Origin: Gerris lacustris
Taxonomy: Eukaryota; Arthropoda; Insecta; Hemiptera; Gerridae
Assembly (NCBI GenBank): GCA_951217055.1
Contig: OX578283.1
Span: 26,659,427-26,723,426, forward strand
Direction: 5' to 3'
DNA length: 64,000 nucleotides
Positions 51,912 to 62,222 of this stretch are shown piece by piece. The first letter of the stretch is position 1; each line of letters begins with the position of its first letter. A program made the position numbers and the translations under genes. The notes below the pieces were generated by a model. It was not told the DNA's origin. It saw nothing but the letters and a program-made list of their open reading frames with translations, and made no database searches.

Positions 51912-52110
51912 GAGTTTAGAAGAGTGGTTAGCGTAGTCGCAACTCCAGCGCCTAAAACCTAGGTCTAAACACCAATAAATATGGACGGTTCGAATCCCAG
52001 TTGGGGGAGACATGTTTCGCTCCGAGTAGATGAGTAAAGAGGCCGTATTCCCCGTCCTGTAATAACCAAATAATGTGTTGATAGGGACGTAAAAGAAAGA
52101 GAAACAATAT
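51912..52110 (+). mobile_element. tRNA-derived SINE family A, best copy
   Basis: Head TTTAGAAGAGTGGTTAGCG (A box) and GGTTCGAATCCCAGTTG (B box), body GTAGATGAGTAAAGAGGCCG and CCCCGTCCTGTAATAACC. Same body as the minus-strand copy at 1590-1812. Confidence 0.75.
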
Positions 52111-53520
52111 AAAAACTAAAATTAAGAGGAGAACCGAGATAAAGCAGTCTGATGCTAATATACACGATACATCTTATTAACCTTGCAAGTTGGTGGTATA
52201 CCAACTTACAATACTTACAAAATAGCTTCGTGGACTTATAGAGGCATTTTTATGCGCGAGAGATATGTACAGTACACATTTAAATGCTCGCCCTTGTCAA
52301 GTCACCCTTCAGGGTCGAGAAAGCGATCCATCATGCACACACATCCTATCTCGAATCGTACCTGCGTTGTGAAGTACATATTTAAAACGTTAAAAACGGA
52401 GAAAAGAGAAAAAATACCTGATGCGAAAAATTAATCCAAAAGTTAGAATTCAGACTTTGCATTCTAATTTTATTTGGGAAATACATTTTGCATTAAGTTC
52501 AGACTAAAGGCCCAATGGATGTTTAAAAATGAATTCTATTTAACTCGTTGCTTATAATTATTGGATCTATTCTAATTTAAATTATACGATTATGCGTAAG
52601 AAAGCTTTAACCTATTTTAGCCGAATCGCGTCTATGGGTGTAAAGCAATTACACATTTGACAATACAAAAAAACTTTGAATAATCCTTAAATAAACACTT
52701 TCATATTATTAATAATTGATACGAATTTATTCCTAGTTGTATAGGAAAATGGATACGGATAAATAAAAATCTTTTATAAACTGTAATCCAGTATTTTCTC
52801 TTATTCGCCGTCGTGGATTAAAATATCGATTCCTAAATTTGATCCATATTCGCAATACACAATACCTTTTACCACTCGAGTACAAAGAAGTAAAAGAGAA
52901 AAAATTGGAGTAAAACAATACCATGAAAAAAAAGGAGTGTTCTGAAATTTTGAAGAATTCAGACCCTTTTAGAGGCTCTCAAGGAAAAAATTCTTAAGAT
53001 ATTTTTTTTTTTGTTTCATTTGGAAGAAAATCTTTTTTTAAAGGGTTCGAGAGGCGGAATGGTAGAAAGGAACCCATTGTTAAAAAATTAAAAAATGCCG
53101 CCCCACAAGTAAAGATGAAGGTCTGAGACCGGCGAGGTACCTAAAATCATCCACATTAATGGAGCTCGGTGATACTTTGGTTTCCTCTCCCCTACCAAGA
53201 CTTTAACTTAGATACAAAAAAGCAAAAATGCTTTTTCAAAGCTTTTAGGAATGCTTGATAACCAGCTGCCGATCAAATCTAAACTCTGCTTTGCAACTGA
53301 CCTATTTAAATAGGATATTTCCCTGTCAACACAATGTCAACGGTGATTTATACTATTAGTAAACTAAACAAATTATATAAAATAATAATTCGTAAATTAA
53401 TAGTGTACTAAAATGTTGTTTAACAGTTTCGAAAATTAATTTAATCTCTCGATTCGAAGAGGTACAAAGATAGGTAGTTAATAAACCTTAAACTTAAAGG
53501 GCAAAACAGATTTTATTTTT
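52111..53520. other. Spacer without recognised features
   Basis: AT-rich; open frames up to 83 codons are short and unlike known proteins. No bounded repeat recognised. Confidence 0.45.
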
Positions 53521-54008
53521 GGAACGAAGTTCCTTATGGCACGTTCTGAAACCCAGGAAAAAAACGAAAAATCACCGTCACAAAACCAAGCGTTACAAAA
53601 TCTACCGATGACGATAACTTGAGTAAAATATGACCGAGTTAGTTGAAATTTGGTACACATGTTCATTTTACATTGGTAAAATGAACATGCCAATGCTGAG
53701 GCCAGGCTGAGTTCGTTGGACAACGTTATCCGCCCAAGCGTACACGCGCAACGCTCGCGTAAACGTAAGCTTAAAATTTAAAATTGAAATTTTAGGACGG
53801 GAAAAAATTCTAACTTCATCTATTTAATAAGAGAAACAACTTTTATAAATATTTTTTTTTTAGTAAAAACGAACACTGACACTGTGCTATGAAGTGATAA
53901 AGATCGCTAAATTTATTAAAGCGGACCTAAACGTTTAAAATAAAGAAAACAAGCTGACAACGTGTTAACCGATATCTTTCTTAAGTTTTGACGTAACGAT
54001 TTTAATAA
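53521..54008 (-). mobile_element. Family C element, 5'-truncated
   Basis: Reverse orientation: GGAACGAAGTTCCTTATGGC at the left is the 3' end, preceded on plus by T-rich sequence (an A tail on minus). Extends to about 54008 (CGATATCTTTCTTAAGTTTTG), where the 5' hairpin part of the family is missing. A duplicated AAAATGAACATG word lies at 53665-53690. Confidence 0.65.
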
Positions 54009-55600
54009 AGGAACAACAGATTAGATATATAAAGAGGATTTAACAACATTGATTTCGTAGAGTAAACTATGGATATTATAAAATAAAAATTCGAAACAAG
54101 CGCTAAACGATGAAAAAAGAGATCAACGAAACCACAAATAAACGGAAACATTGTTCTGGTTTAAACAAAAATCTCATGGAAGAAGTTAAGATACAAGTAA
54201 CTCTAAACGCCGTGGAAAGAAGAAGTATGTAACAAACTTATTTGGTATAATAAAAGAAAACATTTTGTTATTTCTGTTTCACTGATGAAAACAATGAAAA
54301 ATTATATGATAAAAACGAGGTAAACATGGCCGTAGGAAAAAAAACTTGTCCTACATTTTCTCTTTCCCATGGCTTAAAGAAACGAAATGCACATATGGGA
54401 GGAAAAACATTTGAGAAACGCCCCCGAGAAAAAGAACAAACATATATACGCGTAAAAGAATGAAACGTCAAGTGCAAGGAAAGGGTAGAGGGGGAAGAGA
54501 ATGGGAGGCTCTTTTACTCTTTAACCACTGGGCCATGTTTTTACATACTTTTCAACGAGTTTCTCTCTTCAGCAGCCTCTGAAAACCTCTTTTTTTTCTT
54601 TCTAAACCATCAAGGAGAAGTGCACCAACACTATTAATTAGAGAGTCTTTTGGCACCGGGGTAGGGGAGGGGGGAGGGCTCAAGTAGAAGCTCTTAAAAC
54701 AGGCGCTACCTCCTTCAAAAATTGAGAACATCTGAAGGAGTTTTTTAGTGGGAGGAGAGTACCCCCTCTCCCTAAGAGAAGTGTTTTTTTGAAAATGCAT
54801 GAAGAGTAAAAGGGGTAAGAGGGAAAGGGTTGAGTAAAGTTTTTTAAGGGGGGAGATTCTGGAGAGATTTTTAAAGAGAAGGGGGTAAAGCATTTTTTTC
54901 AAAGGGGTAGGAGGATTGAAGAGTTTTTCCCCTAGAAAAAAACTGGATGGAAGGAGGGCTTAAACGAGACGAGAGATGTGAAGTCCCCACTCTTCAACCC
55001 TTGCTTTATATTACATCATACATGGCATGGCATTTCCACCAGGGGAGCCACCCCTTGTCATAACACAGCTCAACAAAAAACCCAAGGAAATGTGAACACA
55101 TTTTAAACAAACTACAAAAATAAGGTCATATAACATGAAACACGTTTATTAAAGGGTGGGTCCCATCCTTCAAACTGATATTTTTTGCCAATTTTCCATA
55201 ACTTGTGTTTGAGAGCTTTAGCTGGTAAACATGCCTTTTTCGACTCATTTCTCCAAAAATTTGTTTTGATCAAATCTTACTTCACCCTTAAGAGTATTTT
55301 AACCTAATTTATTTGTTTTTACTTTCCTGTATGCAAGGATGTACAAACAAAGAAATTATTATGATGGAAAAATTCGATTTTGATGGATTTAAAAGTTTTA
55401 AGATCCCTTGAAGCCAAACAATTGTTTATTTATTTATGTATATTTATTGTAGTCCATCTATGCGGATTCATGGAACCTACACTACTGGGCTGATTTCGAT
55501 CAAATGTTGCATAGTACATGTTTAGGTAAATCTTGCCCGAGGCGAAATCGAAAAATAATTGTTCAATATAAATTTGGGAGTGCTGCCCTTCAAAAAAATG
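54009..55600. other. Spacer with purine-rich tract and family D fragment
   Basis: 54480-54990 is purine-rich on plus with several GGGGGAG runs. At 55345-55560 words of family D (GATTTTGATGGATTTAAAAG, CCCGAGGCGAAATCGAAAAA) occur. No gene seen. Confidence 0.4.
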
Positions 55601-55604
55601 TAAA

Positions 55605-57640
55605 ATAAACTGCCAATTGGTGGGGCACATAGCTTCCTCGCATCCTATTCACGTACTTTATTGATTTTATACTTTTACAAACCATTATTGTCTTAAAAAA
55701 AAAATATATATATATATATATAATTTTTTTTAAATTTTACCCCCTCAAAACTAGAAATAACACAAAATAGAACGTAACAAAAATTGATCTACTATTTAAG
55801 AGCTTATCAACGATATACATCACATAATAAAAGATTAACTTTGACATTTGTACCCCTGTACTTTGAGGTAAAATTACATTTTTAAAAAACAAGCAACACA
55901 AAAGGGCATTAATTAAACTAATAAATAAAAAACCTAAAAACCAAAAATTATTTAAACCCTTTAACCTACAACAAAATTAAAATCGGTACAAAAGTACGTG
56001 TACAACATTTTTTAAAAATAAACCAATAAAATAGCTTTAATGTACACATAAAGGCCTTTTAAATGATATACGACACAATATTAAAAACCAAAAAAAGGTC
56101 ACGTTACACGGCACACGGGAAAAATTTTACTCTTTTGTTCTCAGCAAATAGGATAAACTAATAATATAAAATATAATCAATTTAAAGAGCATTAGTGTGA
56201 GATTCAAGCGCCTCAATCAGAAATAAAATCGGTCAATTATTATAGAAACTATGGCCATTCAAAGACAAAAATGGAAAAAAATAAAACCAAAAAAATACCA
56301 AAATTATCACCATCTAAGGCACAACCGATGATGATATGACAAAAAGTCATAAGACCAAAGTTGTAGATCTTTTAAAACCAGTTACTGCTGGTGCTATCCG
56401 TTTTCCAATACGACTTACCGTTTAACCGCAATAAGCCCGCAAAACAGCTTAAAAATAATGCGGGGGAAGGAGGGGGAAAAGGGTACTTTTTATAATTATT
56501 TTGGTTCACAATATGGACGTTGCGCGTCGAATGGTTGCGCAAAACGCAAGTCTCTAGCTCTTCTGGAAGTGGGTAAACATTAATGTTAGTCAGTGAGTCA
56601 GTTAGCCATGGGGCATTATAGCATATTGTCATATTAATTTAGCACGATTTAAAGTGTGCAGATGGTTGAAAATAGGCGGGTGCTATCTGCAGGCTATTTT
56701 CGACAACCAATCCAAATTTCATAAAAATCAGATGATTACTTTTAAAGATAAGGTGTAAATAAATATATGTTTGTGGGCATGTGTAAGATAAACAAATAAG
56801 TGCAGAAGGTTGAAATTTATATGGGACCAACAATGGGATAATTATTACCTACTAACTAAATTTCATTAAAATCGGACAAGCAGTTTTTAAGATATAGTGG
56901 TTCGCAAAAATTGAGCGACCGACAGACCGACAGACAGACATGGGACCAAAAATGTTCCCTGATGTCTGAAACGGATTTCTGTATTGAAATTTTTTAAATT
57001 GGAGATATAAAATATTTTCATTCTTCAGAACGATCACATAGCTTCCGTTACCTTCGGTAAGCTCGGAAGCAAAATGGTTGATAAACTACAATAACTAAAG
57101 AAGATATTTTTTAGTCTATTTAACTATATTCTTGAGATTTGTTTTCCCGGAAAAATTAGTTTCTGAGGTATTGATAAGTAGTCTACCAATTTGTGTGGCA
57201 CAGGAGATAAGGATCTGTTTTGATTCCCAGTGGAGTCACACTTATTTTTAAACAATATTAAATTTGCGCAGACGGTTGACATTAATATAAGGCTATCTGG
57301 AGAATGTTTTTGACAAATATTTTAAATTTCTTTTAAATCTGATGAGTAGTTTTAAAGATATAGGTGTTAATAAACACATGTTTGCGAGCATGCGGAAAGA
57401 AGCAATGGGCAAAGGAGGCCAACATTAATATGGGACCAACAATAGGCTAAATACCATCCAACTTTCATTAAAAAATAATTTTTACAATATGGTGGTTCGT
57501 AAATTTTGATGGACAGACACAAGAACAAATGCTTATTGATATCCAACACGGATTTCTGTTTAGAAATTTTGGAATTCGGAGACATTACAATACCCTTCTC
57601 CAGAATGATCTTACTTCCGTTACCATTGATGAGCTCAATT
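55605..57640. repeat. Cluster of family B repeats
   Basis: An end CTGCCAATTGGTGGGGCACA-TAGCTTCCTCGC at 55608; one body-to-end copy 56640-57060 finishing GCTTCCGTTACCTTCGGTAA-GCTCGGAAGC; another from TCTACCAATTTGTGTGGCAC (57180) to 57640. Internal words GGGACCAACAATGGGATAAT and GATATAGTGGTTCGC. Between 55680 and 56370 is low-complexity AT DNA with a TA run at 55703. Confidence 0.6.
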
Positions 57641-58219
57641 AAGAAATTTAGCTAAAAATCAAAAACGAAATGAACATTAAAAACCTTTTAAATATGTTTG
57701 AAAATAAATAAATTATATATTATGGAATTTAAATTCAGTACCACTAAGTTATTCGAGAAAGTTTTGTTAAAGTTTGTCGGAACAATTTTAATTGAAAAAA
57801 AAAGAAGTTTGTTATAAAATTTATGTTTGGTTAAAAGATAAAATATATGTAGTTTATTTCGAAAATTTATTCAAAATGTCCTAAAAAAAAAAGGGCTGTT
57901 TTGTTATTTCTACAAAATGTTGCAGTTACGTTAAACCTTGCAATTATCTTTCATATTACTGCAGACAGTCTAGTCTGCCTCTAACAAACTCGATTCTTTG
58001 GTCCTTCTTCATCTCCTTCCAGGATTTATTTAGTCAACAATTACTAGTTTATTATAATAATTTTTATTTGGACATTATATATTTCATTTTTTATAGTACT
58101 TAAGTCAACTTATCATATTTTATATGTTTGGAACCAAAAGCCTGAGCTTTGTTTAAAAATATATTTGTTGGGTATAATGAGGAATACTATTAGATGACTG
58201 CATTGATCTTTCCCTTTTT

Positions 58220-58880
58220 AGGGTTTCGTTGGTAAAACCAAAAAAAGAAACCCTTATAGTTTCGTTCCTGTGTCTGTCTGTCTGTCCGTCTGTCACTCTA
58301 TATGGTTCCAATAACTTTTGAATCAAAAGAGATAAAAAAAAATGAAACTTTCCAGTATTAAAGAACGTTTTGACGCGCACACAGGAAAAATATAGCGAAC
58401 TCAAAATTATCACCTGTTCAAATTTAAAATGGCGGATAATTCACGTCACGCGAATAAAATATTTTTTTTAAATTTTGAGTGGGATATCAAATGAAAGGTA
58501 TTGAAGAGTAGATTTAAAAAATATATAACATTTGTGGAAAGCGTTTAATTTTCCACGCCATTTTATCAAAAAACATCAAAATTTTGCGTTCCCCCCCCCC
58601 CCAAAAAAAACTATATTTCCACTGTTTCTAAAAATATGCAAAATGTACGTTCTGCTGGGCCAAAGGAAAAATAAGAATAGCAACTTGGTCGGATTAACTG
58701 GAAATCCAAAATGGCGGCTAATACCTGTAACGGGGAAACAAATATTTTTTTAAAATTTTGAGTGGAGTATCAAATGAAAGGTATTGAAGAGTAGATTACA
58801 AAAATATATAACACTTGTGGATAGTGATTAATTTTCGGCGCCATTTTGTCAAAAAACATCCAAGTCTTGACCACCCCCCC
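58220..58880. repeat. Tandem duplication of about 280 bp with C-run junctions
   Basis: TTTTGAGTGGGATATCAAATG-AAAGGTATTGAAGAGTAGAT at 58474 recurs at 58757, each preceded by AAAATGGCGG and followed by CGCCATTTTRTCAAAAAACATC and a C run (58590 and 58875-58894). The inverted pair ATGGCGG ... CGCCATTTT brackets each unit. Upstream, GGGTTTCGTTGGTAAAACC-AAAAAAAGAAACCC is a hairpin followed by CTGTCTGTCTGTCCGTCTGTC. Confidence 0.65.
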
Positions 58881-58899
58881 CCCCCCCCCCCCCCTCCCG

Positions 58900-60220
58900 C
58901 CCTACTAATTTCATGTTTACAACACCAACAAAACCCTTTTTACGTGAGACTTCACGCACTACCAATTTATTTAAATCCCTTATATTAATTTCAATTTTGT
59001 TAGTTTGTTGGTGCCTGACGTCAAAATTCTTTGGAGGGCTACTTAACCCTCTTCCAGTCATCCAATCGAGCATCGAGCTGTAACTTGGCACATAGACTCT
59101 GTACCAACACAAAAATGTTGAGAAAAAAATATATATATATTTTTTTTTTTAATTATTAAACTTTTATTTTAATAATACTTGTACTCTGTACAACTCAAGA
59201 TCTTAACTATTTTTTAACCATGTTAACTAGGCATCCCACGCCTTCATCGTTTAGGAGTTTAGGGAATGAAGATTCAATTTATATTATTAATAAACTTATC
59301 TTTGAGTCAAAAACAGAAATATTTGAAAGTAAAAAAAGGATTACTTTCCCTTGCTGAGAGTTTAAAATGTATTATACCCAATAATTTGTTAAATTGTATC
59401 ATAATATTTTTTAAGAGTAAGATAGTAGGAAATTATCATTAAAAATAAAAATAATGATATTTTATTAAATATAGGATTAATTTGTTAGTTAAGGTAGTGA
59501 AGATTAACAAATTAGAGATTCTTAAATAACTAAAATGTTAAGGTTTCTAAATAAATTATTTTATCTCTAGGATCACAGTAACTTTCATCAAAGGATAAAA
59601 AATTATTTTTCCTAAAATGTTTTATCCCTTAAAAAGGAAATGAATTATTTCTTATTATCTGTTTTGGTTGTAAGTGAAATTCCCAGTTTGAAAGATTACA
59701 ATTTATTAATCATTAAACCTCATCAAATCTCTGGAATATTAAATTGTCAAGCCCACGTTATTTCCTAATTACATATTCAGTAACTTTATCAAATTTATTT
59801 TCACTATCTTCAATAACAAATTATCATAAAAAATCGATATTCAGCTAATAATTAAAGGTTATTTATTTATTCTAAAAAAGAAGACAATATTAAAAAAAAA
59901 AAAAAAAAAATGATCTATTTACAACATAGAAGCTATTGATAAATTTTAATACTTAAAAAAAATGTTTACAAATATAAGAATTACATGTTTGTTGTATCAT
60001 TTATATTTAATTGGATATAATAGTTATAATCAATTTACTTGATATGAAAGACAATAAACAAATAAATCAAATACGACTAGGCTAAACAAAAATTTCTCTC
60101 CCTAAATATTTACTTATAAATTATATTAAAAGCCAAATCGGTACACTATGAAGGATGTTTGAATGAGAGATCATGCCATTGTTCTTTACAATTTATTTCT
60201 AAATTGAGATTAACTATCTT
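58900..60220. other. AT-rich spacer
   Basis: No exon or bounded repeat recognised; T-run at 59138 and A-run at 59893. Confidence 0.45.
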
Positions 60221-60624
60221 TATTTTGTAGGTCGATCCTTATTCGTAAAAAATTATTTACATTAGTTTCTCTCTAGGCAACGTTTCGACCTTACCGATCA
60301 TTCTAAAGCCTGGTTAAACATTTTGTGTTCTATCATCAATTTAAATTCCTATTTTATTAGGTGTCATCTTTCACAAAGTATCTTTGCATGTCAATTCCAT
60401 CATCCTAATTGATTCATCGATTTGACGAAATCAGTTAAGATGATGGAATTGACATACAAAGATACTTTGTGAACGATAACACCTAATGTAATAGGAATTT
60501 AAATTGATGATAGAACACAAAACGTTTAACCAGGCTTGAGAATGACTGGCAAGGTCGAAACATTGCCTAGAGCGAAATTAATGTAAATAATTTTTTACCC
60601 GAACAAGGATTCACCTACAAAATA
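60221..60624. mobile_element. Near-perfect 404-bp palindrome with paired hammerhead-like cores
   Basis: Arms 60221-60414 and 60429-60624 are inverted copies (TATTTTGTAGGTCGATCC against GGATTCACCTACAAAATA; AAAGTATCTTTGCATGTCAA against TTGACATACAAAGATACTTT) around a 14-nt spacer. Each arm carries, in opposite orientation, AGAATGA, a GACC/GGTC stem and CGAAACGTTGCC or CGAAACATTGCC. The arm ends and the flank AAAAGGGTACACAT match the 11197-12135 repeat. Confidence 0.85.
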
Positions 60625-60789
60625 AATACATATAAAAGGGTACACATAAGATAGATCATAGAATATTAACTATCTTTTTTTTTTAAAAAAATAAACATAA
60701 TAAGAATATTAGGAAATCCCCCCCAAAAAAATACAGGGCCTAGCATCAATTTCCAATGGGAGTGACGATTATTTTTATTTTTTTTAGTA

Positions 60790-61900
60790 CTTAAGGAGGT
60801 AGATTTAGTTATTCAAGACCACATGTGATATCTAAAAACATTTCTCATGTTTCACATAAAAGTAAGATTATATGCAAGATTTATAAGATGTAAGATAGAA
60901 ATGCATTTTTATGAAGTAGTAACTTTTTATTTTATTTTTAATTCTTTCTGTCATTGGCATTAGTATTAGGTCTTTACAGAACGAAGGGATTAGCCCCTTA
61001 TGAATCTATCAATGTCATCATTGATAACATAACGTGAAGGTAATCCCTCTTAGGGGATTGAACTTATGTAATAGTATCTGCGCATTAAGATAATAGATGT
61101 AGCTGTTCAATTTGTAGAAACATTTTTATAAGTTTAGCATAGAAGGAAAATTAAAATAGTAAGGAATATTTGAGAAGTTGTAACGTTGTTATTATTTCCT
61201 TTGTTTTATTCTTGTCTATCATTGACAAAGTATTAGAGCAACATAGCATTAGAGGGATTAGACTCTTTATATATTTAGGAAATCTACATAAGTATGCAAA
61301 CCCTCTAAATATAATAAATACACAAACCCATCATTTTAGCATTAATTATATCATTGGAATTTAAAAGCTTAGACAAGACCATATTTGATACCTAAAAGCA
61401 TTTTTAAATGTTGTACACAGAAATAATATAGAAATAATAATTTCTGAGAAATAAAACTTATTAATTAAGTTTCCTTCTGTCGGTTCTTCTCTATCATTGG
61501 CAAGAGTAGTAAGTCATTGCAGGATGGAAGGTTCAATCACTTTACACATTGACTTATCACTTACATATCAATGAGATCATAAATGTAGAATAAGAACTCC
61601 AAATTTGGGAATTGAACCTTGAACCCATATAATTATGTTTCTTTCATTTGTCTTGATTAATGAAGATAGTTAAGGTTTTACGTTCTGTATAGAAGGAAGA
61701 TAATAATAGTGATATATTCCGGAGAAAGAGTAACTTATTTTTAAACTTGTTAATAATATATATTTATTCTCTTTTTCATTAGGTACTAAGATTGTAAGGT
61801 CATTAAAATAAGTTGGAAGCACCCAATTTACTCATTTAATAATTGAGGAACAAGTAATATACCTCTGAAATTCATCCTATAAAATTGTCTTGGTATTTGG
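60790..61900. repeat. Degenerate tandem array, four units of about 260-285 bp
   Basis: Anchor text TCT-T-C/T-ATTGG-A near 60947 (CTGTCATTGGCATTAGTATT), 61213 (CTATCATTGACAAAGTATTA), 61488 (CTATCATTGGCAAGAGTAGT) and 61776 (TTTTCATTAGGTACTAAGAT). Each unit then has a GGGATTA- or GGTTCAATC-like stretch and each is preceded by a block of type AGACC-ATNTGATA-CTAAAA-CATTT and AGAAG-A-GTAACTT. Strong decay suggests an old satellite. No coding frame. Confidence 0.55.
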
Positions 61901-62011
61901 AACCAGTTTTAATGATTGTTCCTTTAGCATCTATGACTTACAGATCCTCATCTATTATAATTCAAAATTAACACTTCTAAGGTGCTTCTAAAGTCGGATA
62001 CAAACAAACTG

Positions 62012-62222
62012 GTAGGCCTGTCACTTTAGACTGAACAGTCGCAATTACCAGGCAAACTGAACTGAACCTGAGGCATTCAGGTGACTGGCCTTCAAATAGG
62101 CTGTTCAGTCTAAACTGACAGGTCTGTCACTTTAGACTGAACAGTCGCAATTACCAGGCAAACTGAACCTGAGGCATTCAGGTGACTGGCCTTCAAATAG
62201 GCTGTTCAGTCTAAACAGGCAG
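62012..62222. repeat. Two tandem hairpin units of 101-106 bp
   Basis: Each unit runs from CTGTCACTTTAGACTGAACA to GGCTGTTCAGTCTAAAC, so its ends pair (TTTAGACTGAACAG with CTGTTCAGTCTAAA) and it holds an inner hairpin CCTGAGGCATTCAGG. Units are almost identical; unit 1 has an extra ACTGA. Period 106 between 62025 and 62131. GGTAGGCCTG before and GGCAGGCCTGC after also match. Confidence 0.9.
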
